64,000 nt of DNA, from NCBI GenBank assembly GCA_963720695.1, contig CAVRGG010000007.1:124001-188000 (forward strand). Direction: 5' to 3'. Position numbers and translations under genes: made by a program. Numbering within the stretch: the stretch's first letter is position 1; each line of letters starts with the position of its first letter. The DNA comes from UBA668 sp963720695 (lineage in GTDB: Bacteria > Actinomycetota > Acidimicrobiia > Acidimicrobiales > Ilumatobacteraceae). Below are positions 1-9,375 of this stretch, piece after piece. The notes beneath the pieces were generated by a model. It was not told where the DNA came from. It saw only the letters and a list, made by a program, of their open reading frames with translations, and made no database searches.

Positions 1-7
1 CACGCCG

Positions 8-1483
8 GTGTTGAGCCAGAACGAGATGTACTCGCCTCGGCAGAGTGCCGCACCCGCCTCCCGCCACGCGTACGCCGACCTCGTCGACAACGCAATGCCT
101 GCCACGCGGCGTCGCAAGCGCCACGTCGCTCGTCGGATCGTGACCGCGGTGATCCTCCTGGCGATGGTCGCCGGCGGACTCTTCGCGGTGAAGCTCTACG
201 TCCTCGATCGCGTCGAGTGGCCCAAGGAGGTCGCCCCTCTGGTGAAGGCCGTGGAGGCCGAGCGAGGTCTGGCCTTCGAGCACGACATCCCGGTGGTCAC
301 CGTGCCGGTGGCCGAGTACACCGAACGAATCGCGACCGCGAACGGCGCCGCCGGCGCCGCCGGGGCCGTCTCCGTGCAGTCGGAATGGCGCGCGCTCGGA
401 CTGCTGTCGGGGCCGCTCGACCGCTCGGCGATCGGTCAGGCGGCGATGGCCGATTCTCCCGCGTTCTACGACGCGGAGAGCGGGACCGTCTATGTCGTCG
501 CAGGCGTCGACCCCGAGCTTCGGACGTTCTCGCTCCATCGGGCGTTGACCCTGGCACTGCTCGACCAGCACTTCGGGTGGAGCGAGCGGATCAAGGACGA
601 GTCACAGTCGGTGGTCATCGGCACGCGCGCCTACTACGACGGCGATGCGATGGCCGTGGCTCTCGCACTGCTGTCCGACGATGACCGTGAGCTCGTCAGG
701 GGCCAGCTCTTCGGCATCTACGAGAAGTTCGACATTCAGCCCTCGCCCGCTCCGTACTCGTCGGATCTCGCCGGACGCCTCGGCATGGCCACCTGGCCGC
801 TGTTCGCCAACCTGACGCCCGAGCAACGCAACGCCAACGAGGTCGAGGCCGCCTTCACCGATGGTCAGGTGCTCGACCTTCGCCGCCTGAGCGAGGACGT
901 CGTGGAGACCACGGCTGCGACCTCGCGCGGCATGCTCTACTGGTACCACGTGCTGGCCGGTCGCATCGACGACGATCTCGCCTGGAACGCCGCCCTCGGG
1001 TGGCGCGCCGACGCCATCGACGCCGTGCCGGGGACCTTGGCGTCGGGTGCGGCGACGACCTGTGTGGATGCGGTGGTCAGCATCGCGGACGCCTCGTTGG
1101 ACACGGCCACGACCGCGTTCACCGAGTGGGCCAACTCCGGGCCTCCCGAAGCCGGCACGATCGTGACGGCGATCCCCGGCAGCACGGGCGTCAGCCAGTT
1201 GCAGATCCATGCGTGCGACCCCGGGCCGGCGATCGTGACGACCGACGGCACCCCGCGCCTGACGTTCGGCGCCGCGCCACTCCGGGCCGAGCAGTACCGA
1301 CTGCTGCTGCGTGCTGATGCACCCCCTTCCGCTGCCGCCGCGGCGTGCGCGGTGTACGGCAACGACCCGGTGACGTTCCCGAACGACGAGCGGCCGCTGG
1401 TGGATCCGGTCTCCGGTTGGACGGCACCCGGCGAGCACCCGACTCCCGACCCGGTGGCGATGAACTGCTCCTCCGCCGGCTGA
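8..1483 (+). CDS. Membrane-anchored protein with degenerate metalloprotease-like motif
   Basis: A 491-residue protein starting at GTG 8; the true start could lie left of the window or at the internal ATG 26. Residues 33-40 are basic and are followed by one hydrophobic segment (about 42-64), so it is a single-pass protein with a large outside domain. Around residues 155-190 it reads as a predicted mature or surface protein (GTVYVV) and then HRALTLALLDQHF. In actinobacterial proteins I know, the matching stretch is HELTHALQDQHF, a zinc HExxH site. Here the catalytic Glu and second His are replaced, so it is probably an inactive relative. Two well-spaced late Cys pairs could form disulfides. Its stop is immediately followed by the convergent YajQ gene. 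Function is unknown. Confidence 0.6.
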   Translation: MLSQNEMYSPRQSAAPASRHAYADLVDNAMPATRRRKRHVARRIVTAVILLAMVAGGLFAVKLYVLDRVEWPKEVAPLVKAVEAERGLAFEHDIPVVTVPVAEYTERIATANGAAGAAGAVSVQSEWRALGLLSGPLDRSAIGQAAMADSPAFYDAESGTVYVVAGVDPELRTFSLHRALTLALLDQHFGWSERIKDESQSVVIGTRAYYDGDAMAVALALLSDDDRELVRGQLFGIYEKFDIQPSPAPYSSDLAGRLGMATWPLFANLTPEQRNANEVEAAFTDGQVLDLRRLSEDVVETTAATSRGMLYWYHVLAGRIDDDLAWNAALGWRADAIDAVPGTLASGAATTCVDAVVSIADASLDTATTAFTEWANSGPPEAGTIVTAIPGSTGVSQLQIHACDPGPAIVTTDGTPRLTFGAAPLRAEQYRLLLRADAPPSAAAAACAVYGNDPVTFPNDERPLVDPVSGWTAPGEHPTPDPVAMNCSSAG

Positions 1484-1972
1484 TCAGTCGCGGAAGTTGT
1501 TGAACTGCAGCGGGATGCCGAGGTCGGCACCCTTCAGCAGCGCCATCACGGCCTGGAGGTCGTCGCGCTTCTTGCCGGTGACTCGAACGGTCTCGCCCTG
1601 GGTCTGGCTGCTCACGCCCTTGGGGCCCTTCTCCTTGATCATCCGGTTGATCTCGCGGGCCTTGTCGCTGTTGATGCCGACGGTGATGGTGACGACCTGG
1701 CGGACCGTGTTCTGTGTGGCCTCCTCGACCTTGCCGTAGTCGAGACCCTTGAGCGACACGCCGCGCTTGACGAGCTTCTCCTCGACGACGACCCGCAGGG
1801 CGTTGAGACGGTCCTCGCTGACGGTGCGCAGGGTGAGGACGAGCTCGGCCTGCTCGATCGAGGAGTTCGTGTTCTTGAAGTCGAATCGGGTGCCGACCTC
1901 GCGTTGCGCTTGGTCGACTGCGTTCTTGACCTCTTGACGGTCGACTTCGGAAACGACATCGAAACTGGGCAT
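1484..1972 (-). CDS. YajQ family nucleotide-binding protein (DUF520)
   Basis: This 162-residue protein matches the YajQ/DUF520 family along its whole length: it opens MPSFDVVSEVD, has FDFK near residue 30, GVSLKGLDYGK in the middle, and ends LGIPLQFNNFRD. Members fold as two ferredoxin-like domains and some bind cyclic di-GMP or other nucleotides; the role in actinobacteria is not established. The length is normal for the family. A TACCCT hexamer lies 6 nt before the ATG, so the mRNA is probably leaderless. The gene ends against the preceding plus-strand gene with no gap. Confidence 0.93.
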   Translation of the reverse strand: MPSFDVVSEVDRQEVKNAVDQAQREVGTRFDFKNTNSSIEQAELVLTLRTVSEDRLNALRVVVEEKLVKRGVSLKGLDYGKVEEATQNTVRQVVTITVGINSDKAREINRMIKEKGPKGVSSQTQGETVRVTGKKRDDLQAVMALLKGADLGIPLQFNNFRD

Positions 1973-1978
1973 GTGGCA

Positions 1979-1984
1979 AGGGTA
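1979..1984 (-). promoter_or_regulatory. -10 element of yajQ-like gene (leaderless)
   Basis: TACCCT on the minus strand, 6 nt before the ATG at 1972. It fits the TANNNT pattern repeated before many genes in this window; no good -35 is visible. Confidence 0.4.
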
Positions 1985-2014
1985 CTCAAGGCGGTAACCT
2001 CACACACCGCTGAT

Positions 2015-2100
2015 GGGTCGGTGCCCGAGTGGCCAAAGGGAGTTGACTGTAAATCAACCGGCGTCGTCCTACGTAGGTTCGAATCCTGCCCGGCCCACCA
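2015..2100 (+). tRNA. tRNA-Tyr (GTA)
   Basis: An 86-nt class II tRNA. The acceptor arms GGGTCGG and CCGGCCC pair (one G-U), the anticodon stem GTTGA/TCAAC encloses loop CTGTAAA with anticodon GTA, a long variable arm follows, and the T loop is GTTCGAATC. The 3' CCA is encoded, unlike the other three tRNAs in the window. It sits between the yajQ-like promoter and the ABC-F gene. Confidence 0.95.
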
Positions 2101-2155
2101 CAGATCGCCAGGTCCTTCGGGCCTGGCGATCGCCGCGTTCTGATAGGTCCACCAC

Positions 2156-3946
<1,791 letters not shown>

Positions 3947-3958
3947 GCGATCGGGGCG

Positions 3959-4468
3959 TTACTTGAGCAGCGCCTGCATGACCGTGACGTCCAGCCAGCG
4001 CCCGAACTTGCGACCCACCTCGCGCTCGATGCCGACGAGCTCGAAGCCGGATTTGCGATGCAGGGCGATGGATGCCTCGCCGCTGGAGTTGATCCGGGCG
4101 AACACGGCGTGGAATCCGCTCGTGGCGGCGACCGACAGCAGCTCGCGGAGCAACAGCGAGCCCACGCCCTGGCCGTTGCGGTCGCGGCGGACGTAGACCG
4201 AGTCCTCCACGCTGGTGCGATACGCCGGCCGGTCCTTGTAGGGCGACAGCGATCCGAACGCGATCACCTCGCCGTCGACGTCGGAAGGGTCGACGACGAC
4301 GAGCGCGGCGAACGCACCGCTGCGGGCCTGGAGCCAGTCCTGTTGCTCGGCCAGACTGCGGGGGACGAGATCGAAGGTGGCGGCGGTGTGCACCACCTCG
4401 TGGTTGTAGATGCTGCGGATCTGTTCGGCGTCGGCGACCGTCGCCGGACGCAAGGAGAGTGTTGCCAC
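3959..4468 (-). CDS. GNAT N-acetyltransferase, phosphinothricin acetyltransferase-like
   Basis: A 169-residue single-domain GNAT. It begins LRPATVADAEQIRSIYN, has VYVRRDRNGQGVGSLLL (the acetyl-CoA pyrophosphate loop R-x-x-G-x-G) near residue 95, and SIALHRKSGFE near 135. This order and the N-terminal HTAATFD segment resemble the PAT/YncA subgroup that acetylates phosphinothricin, methionine sulfone or related amines. The natural substrate is not evident. Start is GTG 4468, supported by TACCCT 7 nt upstream. It is convergent with the ABC-F gene, 12 nt apart. Confidence 0.85.
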   Translation of the reverse strand: MATLSLRPATVADAEQIRSIYNHEVVHTAATFDLVPRSLAEQQDWLQARSGAFAALVVVDPSDVDGEVIAFGSLSPYKDRPAYRTSVEDSVYVRRDRNGQGVGSLLLRELLSVAATSGFHAVFARINSSGEASIALHRKSGFELVGIEREVGRKFGRWLDVTVMQALLK

Positions 4469-4475
4469 GTCGGCG

Positions 4476-4481
4476 AGGGTA
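4476..4481 (-). promoter_or_regulatory. -10 element of GNAT gene (leaderless)
   Basis: TACCCT on the minus strand, 7 nt before the GTG start at 4468. Confidence 0.4.
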
Positions 4482-4562
4482 ATCGCGGATTCCCGTGGCC
4501 GCGCGGGCGAAGTGCCCCGCTATCATTCCCACTCGGTTTCGCGGTGAACACGCGCGCCTAAG

Positions 4563-4635
4563 GCCCTCTTAGCTCAGTAGGTAGAGCAACGCCATGGTAA
4601 GGCGTAGGTCGTCGGTTCGACTCCGACAGAGGGCT
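4563..4635 (+). tRNA. tRNA-Thr (GGT)
   Basis: A 73-nt tRNA: acceptor GCCCTCT pairs with AGAGGGC, D arm TAGCTCAGTAGGTAGAGC, anticodon stem ACGCC/GGCGT around loop ATGGTAA (anticodon GGT), T arm GTCGG/CCGAC. No CCA is encoded. It is the first of a tRNA-Thr, tRNA-Met pair ahead of tuf. Confidence 0.95.
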
Positions 4636-4677
4636 CGACCAATCGGTCGGGTCCGCCCGTCCGGTCAGCAAGGCCCT

Positions 4678-4751
4678 GGCGGCGTAGCTCAGTTGGTCAG
4701 AGCATCCGGCTCATAATCGGAAGGTCACCGGTTCGAGACCGGTCGCCGCTA
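4678..4751 (+). tRNA. tRNA-Met (CAT), elongator
   Basis: A 74-nt tRNA: acceptor GGCGGCG pairs with CGCCGCT (G-U at the end), anticodon stem TCCGG/TCGGA around CTCATAA (anticodon CAT), T arm ACCGG/CCGGT, discriminator A, no CCA. The paired 1-72 position shows this is the elongator rather than the initiator Met tRNA. A lysidine-modified Ile tRNA is possible but less likely from the overall sequence. Confidence 0.92.
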
Positions 4752-4805
4752 CAACACCACTAACCACAACCGTCATCACGACACGTCAAGGAGAAGGTCT
4801 CCCAA

Positions 4806-5990
4806 ATGAGCAAGGCGAAATTCGAGCGCACCAAGCCGCATGTGAACATTGGCACCATGGGTCATATTGATCATGGGAAGACGACGTTGACTGCTGCGAT
4901 TTCCAAGACGTTGGCGGATAAGGGGTTGGCGCAGTACACGCCGTTCGATCAGATCGACAAGGCGCCTGAGGAGAAGGCGCGTGGGATCACGATCTCGATC
5001 GCGCATATCGAGTACGAGACCGCGAATCGTCACTACGCGCATGTGGACATGCCGGGTCATGCTGACTACATCAAGAACATGATCACGGGTGCTGCGCAGG
5101 TGGATGGTGCGATTTTGGTGGTCGCGGCGACGGATGGTCCGATGCCTCAGACGCGTGAGCATGTGTTGTTGGCTCGTCAGGTGGGTGTGCCCTACATCGT
5201 GGTGGCCTTGAACAAGGCTGACATGGTGGAGGATGAGGAGTTGTTGGAGTTGGTGGAGCTCGAGGTTCGTGAGTTGTTGAACGAGTACGAGTTCCCTGGT
5301 GATGATGCTCCGGTGGTGCGTGTGTCCGCGTTGAAGGCGCTGGAGGGTGATGCGGGTTGGCAGGAGAAGATCATGGAGTTGATGGCGGCGTGTGATGCGT
5401 CGATTCCTGAGCCGCAGCGTGAGTTGGACAAGCCGTTCTTGATGCCGATCGAGGATGTGTTCACGATCACGGGTCGTGGCACGGTGGTGACGGGCAAGGT
5501 CGAGCAGGGGATCGTGCACACGGGTGATGATCTGGAGATCGTTGGGTTGAAGACGACGCAGAAGACGGTGTGTACGGGTGTGGAGATGTTCCGTAAGTTG
5601 CTCGATGAGGGGCGTGCGGGGGACAACATCGGTGCGTTGTTGCGTGGCACGAAGAAGGAGGATGTGGAGCGGGGTCAGGTGTTGTGCAAGCCGGGCAGCA
5701 TCACGCCGCACACGAACTTCACGGGTCAGGTGTATGTGTTGTCGAAGTCCGAGGGTGGGCGTCACAAGCCGTTCTTCAACAATTACCGTCCGCAGTTCTT
5801 CTTCCGGACCACGGATGTGACCGGGACGATCCAGTTGCCTGAGGGCACTGAGATGGTGATGCCGGGCGACAACGTGGAGATCACTGTCGAGTTGGGCAAG
5901 CCGATCGCGATGGACGAGGGTCTTCGTTTCGCCATCCGTGAGGGTGGCCGTACCGTGGGCGCCGGCCGCGTCACCAAGATCACGAAGTAA
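4806..5990 (+). CDS. tuf: Elongation factor Tu
   Basis: 394 residues. EF-Tu delivers aminoacyl-tRNA to the ribosome as a GTP complex. G1 is GHIDHGKT (usual GHVDHGKT), G2 RGITI, G3 DMPGH (usual DCPGH), G4 NKAD, G5 SALK; domains 2 and 3 are complete through GAGRVTKI. The Shine-Dalgarno AAGGAGAAGG precedes ATG. It lies 3' of tRNA-Thr and tRNA-Met and 9 nt before rpmG, a tuf-rpmG-secE-nusG order seen in several phyla, not the str-operon position. Codon use is odd: codons from about 15 to 330 are rich in TTG, GAT, GGT and CGT, whereas neighbours and the gene's two ends use CTC/CTG, GAC, GGC and CGC. Confidence 0.98.
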   Translation: MSKAKFERTKPHVNIGTMGHIDHGKTTLTAAISKTLADKGLAQYTPFDQIDKAPEEKARGITISIAHIEYETANRHYAHVDMPGHADYIKNMITGAAQVDGAILVVAATDGPMPQTREHVLLARQVGVPYIVVALNKADMVEDEELLELVELEVRELLNEYEFPGDDAPVVRVSALKALEGDAGWQEKIMELMAACDASIPEPQRELDKPFLMPIEDVFTITGRGTVVTGKVEQGIVHTGDDLEIVGLKTTQKTVCTGVEMFRKLLDEGRAGDNIGALLRGTKKEDVERGQVLCKPGSITPHTNFTGQVYVLSKSEGGRHKPFFNNYRPQFFFRTTDVTGTIQLPEGTEMVMPGDNVEITVELGKPIAMDEGLRFAIREGGRTVGAGRVTKITK

Positions 5991-5999
5991 GGACCTCAG

Positions 6000-6164
6000 A
6001 TGGCCAGGAACGACAAGCGGGTGAAGATCACCCTCGAGTGCACCGAGTGCAAGCACCGCAACTACATCACGATGAAGTCGAAGATCAACGATCGCGAACG
6101 ACTCGAGATGAAGAAGTACTGCAACCACGACCGCAAGCACACCGTGCACAAGGAAACCCGCTGA
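6000..6164 (+). CDS. rpmG: 50S ribosomal protein L33
   Basis: A 54-residue protein beginning MARNDKRVKITLECTECK and ending HKETR. It carries the first zinc pair CTEC and a single later Cys (KYCNHDRKH), the three-Cys form seen in some L33 proteins. It belongs to the large ribosomal subunit. The ATG is 9 nt after the tuf stop, so the two are probably cotranscribed. tRNA-Trp and secE follow. Confidence 0.95.
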   Translation: MARNDKRVKITLECTECKHRNYITMKSKINDRERLEMKKYCNHDRKHTVHKETR

Positions 6165-6222
6165 CCCCAACCCCGGGGTCGCACCTCGAGGGGTGGCTGG
6201 TAGCGTTACCGGTCGCCCCCAG

Positions 6223-6295
6223 AGGGCAGTAGCTCAGCTGGTAGAGCATCGGTCTCCAAAACCGACGGTCGGGGGTTCGAATCCCTCCTGCCCTG
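6223..6295 (+). tRNA. tRNA-Trp (CCA)
   Basis: A 73-nt tRNA: acceptor AGGGCAG pairs with CTGCCCT, anticodon stem TCGGT/ACCGA around CTCCAAA (anticodon CCA), T arm with GTTCGAATC, discriminator G typical of tRNA-Trp. No CCA tail encoded. A tRNA-Trp directly ahead of secE is a widely conserved bacterial arrangement. Confidence 0.95.
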
Positions 6296-6350
6296 CCCAT
6301 ACCCAACATCGCACCCACCCCGGTCCTGGGGTGAAGAACCGAGCGTACAG

Positions 6351-6647
6351 ATGTCATTGGATGACCTGAACCGAGAGCAGAAGCGTCAGCTGAAGCGCCA
6401 GGGTGCCCTGAACGATCAGGGACAACCCACCCGCGCTCCGGCTGCGACGCGTACGAAGAAGGAACGCACCGGCGCGGTGCAGTACCTGCGCGAAGTACGC
6501 GACGAGATGCGGAAGGTCTCCTGGCCCAAGTGGCCCGAGGTCCGTCGGTTCTCGATCATCGTCCTCGTCACCGTCATCTTGTACACGGGCTACATCTTCG
6601 GCCTCGACTCGCTGTTCGGTGTCCTCTCCGGCTGGCTGTACGACTGA
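6351..6647 (+). CDS. secE: Preprotein translocase subunit SecE
   Basis: 98 residues. A charged cytoplasmic N-terminus (1-60) leads to the signature region YLREVRDEMRKVSWPKWPEV (44-63) and one membrane helix (about 67-90). SecE clamps SecY in the protein-export channel. The gene stops 2 nt before the nusG start, the classical secE-nusG pair. A small hairpin (6316-6333, arms CACCCC/GGGGTG) lies in the leader between tRNA-Trp and secE. Confidence 0.95.
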   Translation: MSLDDLNREQKRQLKRQGALNDQGQPTRAPAATRTKKERTGAVQYLREVRDEMRKVSWPKWPEVRRFSIIVLVTVILYTGYIFGLDSLFGVLSGWLYD

Positions 6648-6649
6648 TC

Positions 6650-7399
6650 ATGAGCAACGACATCACCCCCGACACGACCGAACTCGACGAGCCCATCGAC
6701 GAGGTGATCACCGACGAGGTGACCGCCGACGAGGTGACCGCCGACGATGTGGTCGACGCGACGTTCGATCTCTCCGCCGACGCCGATCCCGAGGCTGCGG
6801 CCACCGACGAGGCCGAGGACGCCGAGCCGTTCGACGACCCCTGGATCCGTCCGGGTCAGTGGTACGTCGTCCACACGCAGTCCGGCTACGAGAAGAAGGT
6901 CACCGCCAACCTCACGGCTCGCATCCAGAGCATGAACATGGAGGAGAAGATCTACGAGATCGTCATCCCCATGGAAGAGGTCGACGAGTTCAAGAACGGT
7001 CGCAAGCAGACCGTGCAGAAGAAGGTGTTCCCCGGGTACCTGCTCGTTCGTTGCCAGATGGACGACGACAGCTGGTACTGCATCCGCAACACCCCTGGTG
7101 TCACCGGATTCGTCGGCCAGAGCAAGCAGGGCCAGAAGCCCACTCCGTTGTCCCGGCGCGAAGTGCAGACCTTCCTCGCCGCCAAGGGCGACGGGACCGG
7201 CGGCATGCCCACCCGCAAGAAGCCCAAGCTCGACTACGAGGTGGGCGAGAGCGTGCGCGTGAAGGAAGGCCCGTTCGCCGACTTCGCCGGCACGGTCGCC
7301 GAGATCAATGCAGATCACATGAAGCTCAAGGTGCTGGTGAACATCTTCGGTCGCGAGACCCTCGTGGAGATGGACTTCAGCCAGGTCAGCAAGCTGTAA
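6650..7399 (+). CDS. nusG: Transcription termination/antitermination factor NusG
   Basis: 249 residues. Residues about 1-62 are a highly acidic tail with near-repeats TDEVTADEVTADDVV; the NGN domain starts at WYVVHTQSGYEKKV (about 68) and binds the RNA polymerase clamp; the C-terminal KOW domain (GESVRVKEGPFADFAGTV to the end) contacts Rho or S10. I chose ATG 6650, 2 nt after secE; a longer reading from 6530 would run through secE in another frame and is not credible. Acidic extensions occur in actinobacterial NusG proteins. Confidence 0.95.
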   Translation: MSNDITPDTTELDEPIDEVITDEVTADEVTADDVVDATFDLSADADPEAAATDEAEDAEPFDDPWIRPGQWYVVHTQSGYEKKVTANLTARIQSMNMEEKIYEIVIPMEEVDEFKNGRKQTVQKKVFPGYLLVRCQMDDDSWYCIRNTPGVTGFVGQSKQGQKPTPLSRREVQTFLAAKGDGTGGMPTRKKPKLDYEVGESVRVKEGPFADFAGTVAEINADHMKLKVLVNIFGRETLVEMDFSQVSKL

Positions 7400-7444
7400 G
7401 CCCGCTCAGCACCAGCAGGCAACATCACAAGGAAGTAGTCAGTC

Positions 7445-7873
7445 ATGGCAAAGAAGAAGGTCGCTGCGATCGTCAAGATCCAGATCCCCGCAGGCAAGGC
7501 CACCCCGGCCCCGCCCGTGGGTACCGCGCTCGGGCCGCACGGCGTGGGCATCATGGACTTCGTCAAGCAGTACAACGCTGCCACCGAGTCCCAGGTCGGC
7601 ACGATCATCCCCGTGGAGATCACCATCTTCGAGGACCGCACGTTCACGTTCGTCCTCAAGACCCCGCCGGCCCCCGTGCTGCTGCGTGAGAAGGCCAAGA
7701 TCGCCAAGGGTTCCTCGAACCCCGGCAAGGCCACCGCCGGCACCGTCACCGAGGCCGACATCGAAGAAGTCGCGAAGATCAAGATGCCCGACCTCAACGC
7801 CTACGACCTCGAGGCCGCGAAGCAGCAGATCCGTGGCACGGCCCGTTCCATGGGCCTCACCGTCACCGCCTGA
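7445..7873 (+). CDS. rplK: 50S ribosomal protein L11
   Basis: 142 residues, the usual length. It has the N-terminal domain with the proline-rich hinge segment PPVGTALGPHGVGIMDF and the C-terminal rRNA-binding domain ending RGTARSMGLTVTA. L11 binds 23S rRNA in the GTPase-associated centre and is needed for RelA-type stringent signalling. It lies between nusG and rplA in the standard order, with AAGGAAG before the ATG. Confidence 0.97.
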   Translation: MAKKKVAAIVKIQIPAGKATPAPPVGTALGPHGVGIMDFVKQYNAATESQVGTIIPVEITIFEDRTFTFVLKTPPAPVLLREKAKIAKGSSNPGKATAGTVTEADIEEVAKIKMPDLNAYDLEAAKQQIRGTARSMGLTVTA

Positions 7874-7940
7874 ATCCAGTTCCACCACCGCTCGACCGGG
7901 ATCACCTCGCCCGGCGGCGTCAACCCTGAGGGAGACACTC

Positions 7941-8636
7941 ATGTCCGGCAAGAAGTTCGCTGATGCGACCAAGAAGTACGATCGTGACCAGTTGTTCACG
8001 CCCACCGAGGCGCTGACCCTGGTGAAGACCCTGGCTCCGGCCAAGTTCGACGAGACCATCGACGTGGCCGTGCGCCTCGGCGTCGATCCCCGCAAGGCCG
8101 ACCAGATGGTGCGCGGCACCGTCGGTCTGCCCAGCGGCACCGGCAAGGACGTGCGCGTGGCCGTCTTCGCATCCGGTGAAGCCGCCCAGGAAGCTCGCGA
8201 TGCGGGCGCCGACCTGGTGGGCGCCGACGATCTGGCCGCCGAGATCGAGAAGGGCAACTTCAACTTCGACGTGGCCATCGCCACTCCCGACATGATGCCG
8301 CTCGTCGGCCGTCTCGGTCGGGCGCTCGGCCCGCGTGGCCTCATGCCGAACCCGAAGACGGGCACCGTCACCAACGACGTCGCCCGCGCGGTCGGCGAGT
8401 TCAAGGGTGGCAAGGTCGAGTACCGCACCGACCGCTACGGCAACGTGCACGTGCAGCTCGGCAAGGTGAGCTTCGAGCTCGACGCCATCGAGGCCAACTT
8501 CCGGGCGGTGCTCGACGAGCTCCAGCGTGCGAAGCCGGCTTCGGCCAAGGGCCGCTACCTGCGCAAGATCACGGTCAGTTCCACCATGGGGCCCGGTGTC
8601 AAGGTCGACACCAACCGTCTCCGCCCCGAGGTGTGA
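7941..8636 (+). CDS. rplA: 50S ribosomal protein L1
   Basis: 231 residues, normal for L1. It begins MSGKKFADATKKYD and contains the RNA-binding signature MMPLVGRLGRALGPRGLMPNP near residue 115-135. L1 forms the mobile stalk at the ribosomal E site and represses its own mRNA in many bacteria. ATG 7941 is preceded by GAGGGAG; a longer reading from 7686 would run back through rplK out of frame. Its stop overlaps the start of the next gene. Confidence 0.97.
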   Translation: MSGKKFADATKKYDRDQLFTPTEALTLVKTLAPAKFDETIDVAVRLGVDPRKADQMVRGTVGLPSGTGKDVRVAVFASGEAAQEARDAGADLVGADDLAAEIEKGNFNFDVAIATPDMMPLVGRLGRALGPRGLMPNPKTGTVTNDVARAVGEFKGGKVEYRTDRYGNVHVQLGKVSFELDAIEANFRAVLDELQRAKPASAKGRYLRKITVSSTMGPGVKVDTNRLRPEV

Positions 8637-9136
8637 CCACCCCCTCCCTCGTCACCGATCGCCTGACGCTGTCGCCGCTGCGCGCCGACGACGCCGACGA
8701 CATGGTCGAGGTCTACGCCGACGAGGCGATGTTCACGTTCACCGGCGGTGAGCCGATGGACGCCGCTCGCCTTCGGCGACGCTACGAGCAGCTCGAAGCC
8801 GGTTGGAACCACGACGGCTCCGAGCGCTGGTGCAACTGGATCGTGCGCGTCACCGATTTCCCCGCGCCCGTCGGCGTGATCCAGGCGACCATCGCCGCGG
8901 ACCGGTCGTGGGCTGCGATCGCATGGGAGATCGGAGTCGCCCACCAAGGCCGTGGCCTGGCATCGGAAGCCGCCGGCGCCGTGGTCTCCTGGTTGCGTGG
9001 CGCTGGCGTCACGCGGATCACGGCGGCCATTCATCCGGACCACGTCGCATCGGCGCGCGTCGCCACGAAGGTCGGCCTGGCGCCCACCCACGAGATCGAC
9101 GACGGAGAAGTCGTGTGGGCCACCCCTCCCGGATGA
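8633..9136 (+). CDS. GNAT N-acetyltransferase, RimJ/RimL-like
   Basis: 167 residues. It begins TTPSLVTDRLTLSPLRADDADDM, typical for RimJ/RimL-type GNATs, and carries the acetyl-CoA loop HQGRGLASEAAGAVVSW near 105-122 and the late SARVATKVGLAPTHEI segment. The GTG start overlaps the rplA stop by 4 nt (GTGA), so translation is probably coupled to L1. The placement inside a ribosomal protein cluster suggests that it modifies a ribosomal protein or another translation component. That is inference; many RimL-like enzymes act on small molecules or free amino acids. Confidence 0.85.
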   Translation: MTTPSLVTDRLTLSPLRADDADDMVEVYADEAMFTFTGGEPMDAARLRRRYEQLEAGWNHDGSERWCNWIVRVTDFPAPVGVIQATIAADRSWAAIAWEIGVAHQGRGLASEAAGAVVSWLRGAGVTRITAAIHPDHVASARVATKVGLAPTHEIDDGEVVWATPPG

Positions 9137-9145
9137 CACGACCTG

Positions 9146-9174
9146 TTGGCGCATCGCCGACCGCCCGTTAGCCT
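9146..9174 (+). promoter_or_regulatory. Promoter of rplJ-rplL
   Basis: TTGGCG at 9146-9151 and TAGCCT at 9169-9174, separated by 17 nt. It lies 10 nt after the GNAT stop and gives a leader of about 195 nt before rplJ. Confidence 0.5.
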
Positions 9175-9196
9175 GAGCGCTCACATACCGGTCGCT

Positions 9197-9266
9197 CGCC
9201 GTAGACCGCTGGCCCAATCCTGTTCAGGTGCGGACAATGGAACTCGTTCCACCAGCCGAGGTGAAT
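9197..9266 (+). promoter_or_regulatory. Ribosomal protein L10 leader RNA
   Basis: The leader contains GTAGACCGCTGG (9201-9212) and CCAGCCGAGGTGAAT (9252-9266), whose GCTGG and CCAGC can pair with the AGACC and GAGGTGAA elements opposite each other. This resembles the kink-turn-like site in L10 leader RNAs that the L10-L7/L12 complex binds to repress its own synthesis. A further structured segment (about 9311-9360, arms TTCGCT/AGCGAA) lies just before the Shine-Dalgarno. Identification is from pattern memory, not a covariance search. Confidence 0.5.
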
Positions 9267-9375
9267 ACTCGCCGGATCGTTCGCAGTCCCGCCGTCATGT
9301 CGGTTCCTTCGTTCGCTCCTCGCGGTGTTCGCTGTTTGCGAGCACTCCGAGTCGAAGCGAAAGGAGGTGTACAGA

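Noticed and set aside
4500..4562. Promoter for the tRNA-Thr/tRNA-Met/tuf run (TATCAT at 4521-4526)
   Set aside because: The -10-like hexamer has no -35 at a suitable distance; too weak to list.
4776..6170. 464-residue open frame opposite tuf
   Set aside because: Its composition (His, Arg, Leu) follows from the unusual codon use of tuf. No family resemblance.
7686..7940. In-frame upstream extension of rplA
   Set aside because: Runs through rplK in another frame; ATG 7941 has a ribosome binding site and matches L1 length.
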